From JANQUM01 sp047630355 (lineage in GTDB: Bacteria; Bacteroidota; Bacteroidia; Cytophagales; Spirosomataceae): a stretch of 22,864 nucleotides of DNA. The stretch lies in assembly GCA_047630355.1 (NCBI GenBank), contig JBLHXN010000054.1:1-22864 (forward strand). The letters are read 5' to 3'. Position 1 is the first letter of the stretch; every line of letters begins with the position of its first letter. Positions 7,528-14,475 of this stretch are shown piece after piece. A model generated the notes under the pieces. It was not told where the DNA came from. It saw nothing but the letters and a program-made list of their open reading frames with translations, and did not search any database. Both the position numbers and the translations under genes were made by a program.

Positions 7528-7870
7528 TTTCTGAAAGAATCATTTCAATTTGTTTCTCTATATCCGAGATATCCACTGTGATAATTTCCCAGACTAACTC
7601 AGTATCAACTCCGAAATAGTTGTGTATTAGTAGATTCCGCAAACCAATTAATTGACTCCATTCTACATTTGAATATTTAGCCTGAAGTTCGTTTGTCAAA
7701 TAATTACTTGCTTCCCCGATAACTTCTAAACTCCTTATACACGCATATTGGGTTTTTTCATCGGTTTTGAAAGTTTCAGAATTCATTTCATCAGAGAATG
7801 ATCTAATTTTCTTTATCTCCTTGGCAATATGCTTGATTCTGACATAATCGTTTGTACTACTTTTCTTCAT
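7511..7870 (-). CDS. hepT: HepT-like HEPN RNase toxin (DUF86)
   Basis: A 119-residue helical protein with the HEPN/DUF86 pattern: IRSLEVIGEASNYL, then GLRNLLIHNYFGVD. Arg78, His83 and Tyr85 make the Rx4HxY motif. In characterised HepT proteins Arg and His form the RNase site, and the Tyr is the residue that MntA AMPylates to silence the toxin. All three are present, so it is likely functional. I choose the ATG at 7870; a TTG at 7876 would add two residues. It overlaps the end of mntA by 14 nt, as expected for a translationally coupled toxin-antitoxin pair. Its 3' end overlaps the end of convergent exbD by 17 nt, with no terminator between them. Confidence 0.9.
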   Translation of the reverse strand: MKKSSTNDYVRIKHIAKEIKKIRSFSDEMNSETFKTDEKTQYACIRSLEVIGEASNYLTNELQAKYSNVEWSQLIGLRNLLIHNYFGVDTELVWEIITVDISDIEKQIEMILSEINPAP

Positions 7871-8153
7871 AGACAAGCTGTTTTTGTTTATCTATAAATG
7901 GCAAAATCAGCTCAGAAACTGCTTTTGCCGAAACCAAATCAACCTTTTTCGAAAGTAAATTACCCAAGTCACTTTGCATTTTGACGAATGCCAAGCCAAT
8001 TCTTTTTGAATAATCTAATTCTACCAATAAATCAACGTCACTACTTTCGGTGGCTTCATTAGTTGCATAAGAACCAAAAAGGTACGCTCGCTTAACAGGT
8101 TTATCCGTAAAGTAAGCTTTAATTAGTTGTATTTGCTGTTCAGTTAATTGCAT
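7857..8153 (-). CDS. mntA: MntA-like minimal nucleotidyltransferase antitoxin
   Basis: A 98-residue minimal nucleotidyltransferase (MNT). LFGSYATNEATESSDVDLLV supplies the GSx10DxD motif (Gly27-Ser28, Asp39, Asp41) of the Pol-beta-like superfamily. A further Asp in KKVDLV (Asp72) is placed to complete the metal triad. In studied MntA/HepT pairs this enzyme transfers AMP to the HepT tyrosine and neutralises it; here that role is inferred from the motif and from overlap with hepT. The ATG at 8153 gives the normal family length. The gene starts 42 nt below the LytTR regulator stop, so it may be read from that transcript or from its own promoter in the short gap. I saw no clear TAnnTTTG box there. 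Confidence 0.9.
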   Translation of the reverse strand: MQLTEQQIQLIKAYFTDKPVKRAYLFGSYATNEATESSDVDLLVELDYSKRIGLAFVKMQSDLGNLLSKKVDLVSAKAVSELILPFIDKQKQLVYEEK

Positions 8154-8195
8154 GAGTAAAGCTGCTAAAAATCCGTTCGTATATTGTCTAACTAA

Positions 8196-8951
8196 TCACA
8201 AACTCATCAAATCCTTAAATTTGATTGCTTGGCGGCGGGAAATTTCAATTTTTTCACCGCTTGGACCCTTTGTCCCGCCCTTTAAAGTTACGAGTAACCC
8301 TCCTGAAAACCACGGTTCTATTTTGTCAATCCATTGTAGATTGATAATATGCTTGCGATTAGCACGAAAGTATGTTTTGTTGTCAAGCCGTTGTTCTAAA
8401 CTATTCAACGATTTCAAAATCATCGGTTTTTGATCTTCAAAATGTAACCGGACGTAATTCCCCATTGACTCAAATAGTCTTACTTTCCCGAGACGAACGA
8501 ACCAGCACTTTTCACCGTCTTTCACGAATACCTGATCGTTTTCGGTCAATACTTTATCTTCATCAGAAGTGGTTTCTTTTTCCTGAGACTTTGTTTGCTC
8601 TAACTCTTCTTCTACGCGTTGTATTGCTTCCGCAAGACGCTGACTATCGATTGGTTTTAAAATATAATCTAACGCATTTACTTCAAATGCTTTGAGGGCG
8701 TATTCGTCGTAAGCCGTTGTAAAAACTACTTCCGGTACGTTACCTTCAATGCTTTCCAGTAATTCAAAACCATTTTTTCCCGGCATTTGAATATCAAGGA
8801 AAATTAAATCGGGATTTTCTTCTTCAATCATCGGAATGGCTTCGTCAGCGTTTGCGGCTTCGCCAATGATTTCAATTTTAGGAAATTCTTCGAGTAAACG
8901 TTTTAGTTCGTTACGTGCTAAGCGTTCATCATCAATTATAATAGCTCTCAT
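8196..8951 (-). CDS. LytTR-family DNA-binding response regulator
   Basis: A 251-residue two-domain regulator. Residues 1-120 are a receiver domain: acidic pair Asp7-Asp8, phosphoacceptor Asp53 in LIFLDIQMPG, Thr79 and Lys99 (DYILKP). A charged linker with EEELEQTKSQEKE follows. Residues about 145-251 form a LytTR DNA-binding domain, with VRLFESMGNYVRLHF, SLNSLEQRL and YFRANRKHIINLQWIDKI. The family (LytT/AgrA/AlgR type) is normally paired with a LytS/YpdA-like 5TM or HATPase_c histidine kinase, but none is next to it, so the kinase must be elsewhere or upstream in evolution. The ATG at 8951 gives a complete receiver. A hairpin at 9032-9059 separates it from the upstream lipoprotein gene, suggesting an independent transcript. 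Confidence 0.93.
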   Translation of the reverse strand: MRAIIIDDERLARNELKRLLEEFPKIEIIGEAANADEAIPMIEEENPDLIFLDIQMPGKNGFELLESIEGNVPEVVFTTAYDEYALKAFEVNALDYILKPIDSQRLAEAIQRVEEELEQTKSQEKETTSDEDKVLTENDQVFVKDGEKCWFVRLGKVRLFESMGNYVRLHFEDQKPMILKSLNSLEQRLDNKTYFRANRKHIINLQWIDKIEPWFSGGLLVTLKGGTKGPSGEKIEISRRQAIKFKDLMSL

Positions 8952-9031
8952 TTTGTATCAGGATTTAAGAATATAGGTTTTAGGAGTTTGCCCTTAACCA
9001 GCTCTTCAATTTATAGTATCTATAAACGAAA

Positions 9032-9059
9032 ATAGGACATTCCGTTGAGAATGTCCTAT
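9032..9059 (-). terminator. Rho-independent-type terminator after the lipoprotein gene
   Basis: A perfect 11-bp stem, ATAGGACATTC (9032-9042) with GAATGTCCTAT (9049-9059), closes a 6-nt loop. On the minus strand it lies 57 nt after the lipoprotein stop and is followed by a T-rich stretch (TTTCGTTTA). It also precedes the LytTR gene and so insulates it. Confidence 0.75.
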
Positions 9060-9115
9060 CAAATATACAGGAACGAGCAATTTACGTTATAAAATGGTTT
9101 ATCCCGATGATTAGA

Positions 9116-9889
9116 TCAATACTGATATTCCATCGTGATTGGCATACCATCCCGAATAATATTGATTCTTGAAACCCGGTTTTGAGAATCAAATTCGTAG
9201 TCAAACTCAATGGTCTTACCTTTCATGAAGCCTTCTTCAATCGTAATTTTCTTAATAAGGTTTGTGTTGAATTTGCCTAAATTGACGGTACGAGGATTAA
9301 TATTCAACAACTGGAAACCGAGTACTTCCTGATTAATTGTATTCGGAAAATTGGTGTATTCGTAATTCAATGCATTTTTTTCAGAAGCATCCACAGGGTC
9401 TTCGTTAAAAGTTCTTTTAACAAGGTTTCCAGCAGAGCTGTATTCATTTTTTTCAATAATACCTGATCCTACGGTTACAACCCGGTGTCCGTTCTTGTAA
9501 AAGTAAAAACACTTAGAACCGTTGGGAACATTGATACCCAACTCTACTTTTGTAGCTAACCGCTCACTATCTAATGTGTAGGTATCTTCAAGGTTTCCAA
9601 ATTGACGTGTAAGTACGTCATTACTATGTAAAAAAGTAAATGCGAACGTTTGCGGAGCGTCTTTCACTTCTCGCAGGTTCTCGTTTTCGTCAAAGGTGTA
9701 ATTGTAATTAATTCCTGATTCTGAAGTATTTCCTCCCCAAGCAACATTTATTTGTTGAAAAGAAGTGAATGAAGGCATCTGTCCTGTTATCGCAACTTGT
9801 TTTTCCACAAGTGATTTAGCAGTTGCAAATCTGTCAACCGGATTAGGATCAACTGTTTTTTGATTATCTTTGCAACTTGTAAAGAACAA
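9116..9889 (-). CDS. Hypothetical lipoprotein, start codon out of frame (possible frameshift)
   Basis: The body (about 250 residues) is a secreted beta-rich protein with repeated strand-like stretches such as NYNYTFDENENLREV, NEYSSAGNLVKRTF and IEFDYEFDSQNRVSRI, resembling YD-type or DUF4595-like Bacteroidota lipoproteins. Only a TTG at 9889 is available as an in-frame start, and it would give just MFFTSC before the lipobox Cys. Upstream in the same frame lie codons for a proper signal sequence, KLSLAYLSLLFLFFTSC, but they follow a TGA. An ATG at 9924-9926 sits one base out of frame, before a run of four A (9920-9923). Removing one A would join ATG to the signal sequence exactly. So the gene is either broken, slippage-controlled, or affected by a one-base sequence error. 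Function unknown. Confidence 0.7.
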   Translation of the reverse strand: MFFTSCKDNQKTVDPNPVDRFATAKSLVEKQVAITGQMPSFTSFQQINVAWGGNTSESGINYNYTFDENENLREVKDAPQTFAFTFLHSNDVLTRQFGNLEDTYTLDSERLATKVELGINVPNGSKCFYFYKNGHRVVTVGSGIIEKNEYSSAGNLVKRTFNEDPVDASEKNALNYEYTNFPNTINQEVLGFQLLNINPRTVNLGKFNTNLIKKITIEEGFMKGKTIEFDYEFDSQNRVSRINIIRDGMPITMEYQY

Positions 9890-9987
9890 AAAGAGAAGCG
9901 ATAAATAGGCAAGGGAGAGTTTTCATGTGTATATAGTTTTAAAATATAACGTATATAAAACCTCCGATATTATTCGAGTTTGAAAAA

Positions 9988-10998
9988 TTACTTCCCAAAC
10001 GGCTTTTCCGCTTTTAGCGTTTCCAATACAATTTCTTCAAAACCTAACACCGTACGGTAAGCAAATTTCACTTTGTACGGCGAGTCGTAATCGTACGATG
10101 ATTCCAGAAACATCTTCTTCTTTTGATCTTTCGATTTAATCAGCGGCAACGTCGCGTCGTTATCCTTCTCAACCATTTTTGTAGGAATGTTTTCGTAGTA
10201 TTTAAAGTAGTCTGGGTGCGTTAAGTAACCAACTGGCGTAGTATCCCAAGGTACAAACCCTTCGATTCCAAAACCCATTTTCATCCTTCCTGACCAAGGC
10301 AAAAAAGTCTCGTACATGTATTTCTCAAACTCATCACCGTTGGCAAGAAACTCATAGTCAGTCTTTCCTAAAAATAGATACTCGCTGCACTGAAAACCGG
10401 AGAGTACCACGGGAACCTGTGATTCTAACACCACTTGAAATGCTTCCGGGTCACGATCAACGTTGTAATCAGAAACAATAATTCTTTCTAAACCGAAGGT
10501 GAAAGGGTAATTAGGGGTACGCCCGGCACAAAACACAATTTCTTTGATTTGCTTCGCCAGTTCAGGGTGGTTTTTCAAAACGGTGGCAATATTCGTTGCG
10601 GGTCCGATTGCCACAATTCGCATTTTTTGCTTCTTAAGAGCCGCTGCCAACGCAATAGTTGCTTCGTTTTCTACGCCGATATCTTTGCATTTATCCGAAC
10701 CTTTATAAATTGGAATGGGTTTTCCTGCCCAATATTCTTTCAGTATTTTACTCGTAATTTCGTAACCATAGTCAACGTCTGTTACCAAGCTAATTCCTTC
10801 AATCTGAATATCTTTGTGAAACTTCAACGCCATTATCAGGGCAATAGCATCATCTACTTCACGGGGTGCTCGTTCAGGATTCCCCATCAGTTGATCCGTA
10901 TCAAACCAGATTTTTTCCTGAGCGTGTGCGTCCACAGAAAGGTTTACTGTAAGAAAAACAGCGATTACTGCCTGAGATAAAACTTGTTTTAAAGACAT
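9988..10998 (-). CDS. Secreted nucleoside hydrolase (IUNH family)
   Basis: From the ATG at 10998 the protein has 336 residues with a signal peptide (MSLKQVLSQAVIAVFLTVNL, cleavage likely after AHA). The nucleoside-hydrolase fold is shown by FDTD (Asp33, Asp35), DDAIALIMAL (Asp49-Asp50), AIGPATNIATVL (131-141), SDYNVDRDPEAFQVVL (176-191) and PWDTTPVGYL with Asp252. The enzyme should cleave the N-glycosidic bond of ribonucleosides outside the cytoplasm with bound Ca2+. Two deviations stand out: 13 residues rather than 3 separate DTD from DD, and Trp replaces the usual His before Asp252. The frame is open upstream to 11073, but that part covers a terminator hairpin and is not credible coding sequence. 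No transporter or other salvage gene is adjacent. Confidence 0.88.
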   Translation of the reverse strand: MSLKQVLSQAVIAVFLTVNLSVDAHAQEKIWFDTDQLMGNPERAPREVDDAIALIMALKFHKDIQIEGISLVTDVDYGYEITSKILKEYWAGKPIPIYKGSDKCKDIGVENEATIALAAALKKQKMRIVAIGPATNIATVLKNHPELAKQIKEIVFCAGRTPNYPFTFGLERIIVSDYNVDRDPEAFQVVLESQVPVVLSGFQCSEYLFLGKTDYEFLANGDEFEKYMYETFLPWSGRMKMGFGIEGFVPWDTTPVGYLTHPDYFKYYENIPTKMVEKDNDATLPLIKSKDQKKKMFLESSYDYDSPYKVKFAYRTVLGFEEIVLETLKAEKPFGK

Positions 10999-11018
10999 AT
11001 TTTTAGTTTTGACATACA

Positions 11019-11050
11019 AAATCCTACGCAGAAATATATACGTAGGATTT
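11019..11050 (-). terminator. Terminator hairpin after the DUF3467 gene
   Basis: AAATCCTACG (11019-11028) and CGTAGGATTT (11041-11050) form a perfect 10-bp stem around a 12-nt loop. On the minus strand it lies 26 nt past the DUF3467 stop and continues into TTTTG. It separates that gene from the nucleoside hydrolase and supports starting the hydrolase at 10998. Confidence 0.65.
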
Positions 11051-11076
11051 ATTGATTGAGATGAAATGAACACGAA

Positions 11077-11412
11077 TTAAGCCTCGCCCATCGGCCCACC
11101 GAAATTCATTGGAAAAGGAGCGGGTTCGCTGGATTCACGGATAACCCCGAAGTTTTCTTCGTACTTACTGATGTTATCTTCGAGTGCATTAAGTAAACGG
11201 CGTGCGTGCTCAGGTGTGAGTATTACGCGGCATTTAACTTTTGCTTTTGGCACACCGGGCATCAGCCTTATGAAATCAACTACAAACTCACTGTTTGAGT
11301 GGGCAATCATTGCTAAGTTAGCGTAAACCCCTTCCGCTATTTCTTCGGATAGTTCAATATTTATTTGTTGATCGTTCTCTTCTTGGTTAACTACTTTGGC
11401 TTCAGACATCAT
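11077..11412 (-). CDS. DUF3467 domain protein
   Basis: A 111-residue acidic soluble protein recognisable as DUF3467: INIELSEEIAEGVYANLAMI, AHSNSEFVVDFIRLMPGVPK, AKVKCRVILTPEHARRLLNA, then LEDNISKYEENFG. The C-terminal tail (PAPFPMNFGGPMGEA) is flexible, Pro/Gly-rich and normal for the family. The fold is thought to be small alpha/beta; the biochemical role is not established. Two adjacent ATG codons (11412 and 11409) are equally possible starts. It follows ffh on the same strand with a 101-nt gap containing only a weak hairpin (arms 11430-11442 and 11463-11475, 10 of 13 paired), so co-transcription with ffh is possible. The downstream end is closed by the hairpin at 11019-11050. Confidence 0.87.
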   Translation of the reverse strand: MMSEAKVVNQEENDQQINIELSEEIAEGVYANLAMIAHSNSEFVVDFIRLMPGVPKAKVKCRVILTPEHARRLLNALEDNISKYEENFGVIRESSEPAPFPMNFGGPMGEA

Positions 11413-11513
11413 TACGTTTTTAGGATATTGGAGAATCTATGAGATATAAATTTATGAAATCATCATAGAATCCTCTTAATAAAATCTAAGTTTCTTATTT
11501 AATGGTCAATTAT

Positions 11514-12833
11514 TTACCCGAACATATTAGGCACTTTACCTTTTAGTGAAGCTTTGTTCATTTTTTTCATCATCTTCCGCATTTGGTCAAACTGTTTCAA
11601 AAGGTTATTAACTTCCTGTATACTGTTACCGCTTCCTTTTGCTATTCTTCGACGGCGGCTTCCGTCAATAATATCCGGATTTTCCCGCTCTTTCTTCGTC
11701 ATTGATAAAATAGCGGCTTCAATGGGTTTGAACGAATCGTTGCTGATATCAACGTCTTTAATAGCATTTCCCATTCCCGGAATCATTGCCATCAAATCTT
11801 TGACATTACCCATTTTCTTTATTTGCTGCATTTGGCTCAAGAAATCGTCGAGGTCGAATTTATTCTCCCGCATTTTCTTGTTCATCTTGCGGGCGTCTTC
11901 TTCGTCAAACGCCTGCTGGGCACGTTCTACAAGAGAAACTACGTCACCCATACCAAGAATACGACTCGCCATTCGGTCAGGATAGAAGACATCAAGGTCT
12001 TCCATTTTCTCACCCGTACTGATAAACTTGATAGGCTTGTCAACCACCGCCCGTACCGAAAGAGCCGCACCACCGCGGGAATCACCGTCAAGCTTTGTAA
12101 GCACAACGCCGTCAAAATCAAGGCGTTCGTTAAACGTCTTAGCGGTATTTACCGCATCTTGTCCCGTCATGGAATCCACGACGAACAAAATTTCGGAAGG
12201 TGAGATGGCGGCTTTGATATCCTCCACTTCTTTCATCATCACCTCATCAACGGCAAGGCGTCCGGCGGTGTCAATGATAAGAATATTCTTTCCTTTTGCT
12301 TTGGCTTCTTTTACGGCATTTCTCGCAATATCAACCGGGTTTTTGTTTTCTGGTTCTGCGTAAACATCCACGCCAATTTGCTCGCCCAAGATCTTTAATT
12401 GATCAATGGCGGCGGGACGGTAAACGTCACAGGCTGAAAGCATTACCTGTTTTCCCTGCTTTTTCAAGTACGCGGCAAGTTTTCCCGAAAAAGTTGTTTT
12501 ACCCGAACCCTGAAGACCTGCTATCAGGATAATGGCGGGAGAACCTTTCAGGTTAGGACGCTGGGCTTCGCTTCCCATCAGGGTGGTAAGCTCTTCCTGA
12601 ACAATCTTAGTAAATAATTGTCCTGGCTCAACGGCAATTTTCACCTGACGCTCAAGTGCTTCCTGCTTTACGCGGTCAGTGACGTCTTTGGCAACTTTAT
12701 AGTTTACGTCGGCATCCATTAACGCCCGGCGTATTTCCTTTATCGTGGTTGCAATATTGACATCGGTAATGCGACCTTTACCTTTCAGGGTGCGGAAAGC
12801 ACCTTCTAATTTATCCTGTAAACTCTCGAACAT
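11514..12833 (-). CDS. ffh: Signal recognition particle protein Ffh (SRP54)
   Basis: A 439-residue SRP GTPase. The N domain begins MFESLQDKLEGAFRTLKGKG. The G domain has GLQGSGKTT (G1, 106-114), DVYRPAA (136-142), DTAGR (G3, 188-192) and TKLDGD (G4, 246-251), followed by STGE. The methionine-rich M domain (about 310-439) holds LSQMQQIKKMGNVKDLMAMI, the RNA-binding DGSRRRRIAKGSG segment, and QFDQMRKMMKKMNK near the end. It binds 4.5S RNA and signal sequences and delivers ribosomes to FtsY at the membrane. The frame is open to 12890, but the extra 19 codons are translated inverted-repeat sequence with no family similarity, so the ATG at 12833 is the start. The gene appears to have its own promoter (12951-12986) and a structured leader. 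The SRP RNA gene was not seen here. Confidence 0.97.
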   Translation of the reverse strand: MFESLQDKLEGAFRTLKGKGRITDVNIATTIKEIRRALMDADVNYKVAKDVTDRVKQEALERQVKIAVEPGQLFTKIVQEELTTLMGSEAQRPNLKGSPAIILIAGLQGSGKTTFSGKLAAYLKKQGKQVMLSACDVYRPAAIDQLKILGEQIGVDVYAEPENKNPVDIARNAVKEAKAKGKNILIIDTAGRLAVDEVMMKEVEDIKAAISPSEILFVVDSMTGQDAVNTAKTFNERLDFDGVVLTKLDGDSRGGAALSVRAVVDKPIKFISTGEKMEDLDVFYPDRMASRILGMGDVVSLVERAQQAFDEEDARKMNKKMRENKFDLDDFLSQMQQIKKMGNVKDLMAMIPGMGNAIKDVDISNDSFKPIEAAILSMTKKERENPDIIDGSRRRRIAKGSGNSIQEVNNLLKQFDQMRKMMKKMNKASLKGKVPNMFG

Positions 12834-12844
12834 AGGTTTTTGTA

Positions 12845-12939
12845 AGATTTGAGATGTTAGATAAGAGATTTGAGAATCCTTGCCCTGCAAGGTAACAACG
12901 TATTAGAGTCTCTAATCTCGTGTCTCATGTCTTATCTCT
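12845..12939. repeat. Long imperfect inverted repeat in the ffh leader
   Basis: Arms of 34 nt (12845-12878 and 12906-12939) match at 24 of 34 positions without gaps. Both are built from GAGAT / GATTTGAG-like words on opposite strands. Between the arms are two smaller perfect hairpins: CCTTGC (12878-12883) with GCAAGG (12887-12892), and TTAGAG (12903-12908) with CTCTAA (12910-12915). The element lies between the putative ffh promoter and its start codon, so it would be in the 5' untranslated RNA. Confidence 0.65.
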
Positions 12940-12950
12940 AAAAATAATCG

Positions 12951-12986
12951 CAAAGTTAAGCAAATGGATTTTTAAAATGAAGCAAA
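12951..12986 (-). promoter_or_regulatory. Putative ffh promoter (Bacteroidota -7/-33 type)
   Basis: On the minus strand TAACTTTG (12958-12951) fits the -7 consensus TAnnTTTG, with TTTG (12986-12983) upstream as a -33 element. The 24-nt spacing is slightly long. Transcription would begin near 12945, giving a leader of about 110 nt that contains the inverted repeat. Confidence 0.5.
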
Positions 12987-12990
12987 AAAA

Positions 12991-13017
12991 AGCGAGCCGG
13001 AAGTTATCCGGCTCGCT
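12991..13017 (-). terminator. Strong rho-independent terminator of the small secreted protein gene
   Basis: AGCGAGCCGG (12991-13000) and CCGGCTCGCT (13008-13017) form a perfect GC-rich 10-bp stem with a 7-nt loop. On the minus strand it is followed directly by a run of T (complement of 12984-12990), a textbook intrinsic terminator. The T-run abuts the putative ffh -33 element. Confidence 0.92.
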
Positions 13018-13081
13018 ACAAAGGTTTTGTGTGAAAGTTCGTCTAAGCAAAAAATAAATTTTGTTGCTTGTATTTCATTTA

Positions 13082-13459
13082 TTAAAATGCTGCCGAACGT
13101 TTTGTAGTAGTTTTAATTTCAAATTCTTTGGTGATTTTCTCACCACCAGTACGCAATACAAACGAATACTTGCCGTCTGCCAAATTCGACAGGTTAAATA
13201 TTTTGCTGTAGTTGCCGTCTAACGCAGCGTACTCACTAAATAACACCTCTTTTTCTTCGTTCAGAAGCGATATTAATGTGCGTTTCTCTACGTTGTTGAC
13301 AGATAATTTAAATTTTAAGCCTTTTAAGGCTGTTATATTTAAATCATTGGCTTCGAAGTTTTTCACTTCTACGATTTTCATGTCGTCGTTTGCAATTGCA
13401 GTTGTTGTCGCGGCTGATACTCCCATCATTAATACGACTGCCAAGATTGTTTTTTTCAT
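13082..13459 (-). CDS. Small secreted protein, beta-sandwich-like
   Basis: A 125-residue exported protein. MKKTILAVVLMMGVSAATTT is a clear signal peptide, cleaved probably after AIA before NDD. The mature part of about 100 residues has strand-like segments (FKLSVNNVEKRTLISLLNEE, FSEYAAL, KIFNLSNLADGKYSFVLRTG, EKITKEFEIK). The DGKYSFVLRTGGEKITKEF stretch resembles the last strands of Ig-like or T9SS C-terminal sorting domains, but the protein is too short to be a typical T9SS cargo. DUF3244-like small periplasmic proteins are the closest resemblance I can suggest. The start is the ATG at 13459: the promoter box at 13555-13562 lies within the longer open frame and excludes a start at 13576. It is monocistronic, with a promoter about 95 nt upstream and a strong terminator. 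Function unknown. Confidence 0.8.
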   Translation of the reverse strand: MKKTILAVVLMMGVSAATTTAIANDDMKIVEVKNFEANDLNITALKGLKFKLSVNNVEKRTLISLLNEEKEVLFSEYAALDGNYSKIFNLSNLADGKYSFVLRTGGEKITKEFEIKTTTKRSAAF

Positions 13460-13837
13460 ATTGTTCTTTGGTTTAAATGTTTTCTTTGGATTTAGTAAAT
13501 TGTATTTTTTTAAGTTTACAATAAACGCCCTTCCGTTGAAAACCTTTGATGTTACAAATGTACAGCGGATTACCAATGCGATGCAATAACCTCAGTGTTA
13601 CGGGGTAAAAGTTCCTCACAGCATCCTACGAATAACTTTGAATAATACAACGTATATACACGGAGTGCAAAAAGTCGTTTATTTAATCCTATAAAATAAA
13701 CGTACTTTACTTGCATACCTGCATTTCTAACTGGTAAGAATCTAAGAAAATAGTAGGATAATTAGAGTATCCAGCCGAGCGGTTTACAATGAGGTAACAT
13801 TAAACGGTCGTATATTCGGGAAATAAACCCAAAAACT
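13460..13837. other. Divergent intergenic region, 378 nt
   Basis: No gene is visible. The left part carries the promoter and leader of the small secreted protein gene (13555-13586). The right part should contain the promoter of the ABC exporter. The best -7-like box there is TATATTCG (13811-13818), one mismatch from TAnnTTTG and without a good -33 element. A 9-bp inverted repeat, CGTTTATTT (13676-13684) and AAATAAACG (13694-13702) with a 9-nt spacer, sits mid-region and may be an operator or just AT-rich chance. Confidence 0.5.
13555..13586 (-). promoter_or_regulatory. Promoter of the small secreted protein gene
   Basis: On the minus strand TACATTTG (13562-13555) is an exact TAnnTTTG -7 box, and TTG (13586-13584) lies 21 nt further upstream as the -33 element. 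This is the sigma-ABfr-type promoter layout known from Bacteroidota. The start codon at 13459 would follow a leader of about 90 nt. Confidence 0.65.
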
Positions 13838-14473
13838 GTGTTTTTTACCGTTCAAAACTTCCTAAAAAGCTACAACAATCATCCTGTTTTGAATATTCAC
13901 ACACTGGATATATCAAGTGGCGTTCACTGGTTTGAAGGGGAAAATGGTTCGGGGAAGTCCACGTTTTTTCGAACTATCGCCGGAATAATTCCTTTCGACG
14001 GCGAAATGGAACTGTGCGGCACCAAAAATAATAAAGAAAATGCCGTAAACTATCGTAGATTAGTCAATTACGCTTACGCCGAACCTAAATATCCTGACTA
14101 CCTGAGCGGAGCAGATATTATCAAATTCGTGAATGAAGCACGGGGGAGCAACGAAAGGCAAGTAAATGAACTAATAGAAAGGTTTAGAATAAATGACTTC
14201 TACAAAAACACGATTCACACTTATTCGAGCGGAATGCTGAAGAAGATTTCCCTCATCACCGCATTTCTCGGAAATCCGAAATTGATTTTATTAGACGAAC
14301 CATTCACCACCATTGATTCCCAAACCGCCGACTTGGTTTACGAATTGATTAACGAGTACCGAATAAATGATATAAGTTTCTTCATTGCTTCGCACCAACC
14401 GCTGGATAGTACGAAAGTAAAAACCGACAATCGTTTCAGAGTAGCTGAGGGGAAAATAACTTTAGCTGAATAA
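13838..14473 (+). CDS. ABC transporter ATP-binding protein
   Basis: A 211-residue single-domain ABC ATPase. Walker A is GENGSGKST (34-42), the signature is YSSGMLKKISL (SSGM at 130-133), Walker B is LILLDEP (149-155), the D-loop region is TTID and the H-loop is His186 (IASHQP). The Q-loop region reads NYAYAEPKYPDYLSG, with no Gln where one is usual. Such compact ATPases with a degenerate signature serve exporters whose permease is encoded separately. The GTG at 13838 is the only good start in this frame. The gene for its membrane partner starts 2 nt after its stop, so the two form an operon. Substrate unknown; a peptide, bacteriocin or membrane-stress function is possible. Confidence 0.88.
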   Translation: MFFTVQNFLKSYNNHPVLNIHTLDISSGVHWFEGENGSGKSTFFRTIAGIIPFDGEMELCGTKNNKENAVNYRRLVNYAYAEPKYPDYLSGADIIKFVNEARGSNERQVNELIERFRINDFYKNTIHTYSSGMLKKISLITAFLGNPKLILLDEPFTTIDSQTADLVYELINEYRINDISFFIASHQPLDSTKVKTDNRFRVAEGKITLAE

Positions 14474-14475
14474 TC

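Noticed and set aside
10549..10980. 143-codon open frame opposite the nucleoside hydrolase
   Set aside because: It has no family resemblance, is fully antisense to a well-supported gene, and has no credible start region.
10999..11073. Longer start for the nucleoside hydrolase
   Set aside because: This stretch contains the terminator hairpin at 11019-11050, and the signal peptide begins at the ATG at 10998.
11554..12532. Several open frames on the strand opposite ffh
   Set aside because: They lie wholly within ffh, and their translations are low in recognisable structure; they are reading-frame shadows of a conserved gene.
12834..12890. N-terminal extension of Ffh by 19 codons
   Set aside because: The extension reads through the inverted repeat, whereas Ffh proteins begin at the MFESLQDKL equivalent.
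13460..13576. Longer start for the small secreted protein
   Set aside because: It would place a 39-residue basic leader before a perfect signal peptide and would overlap the promoter box.
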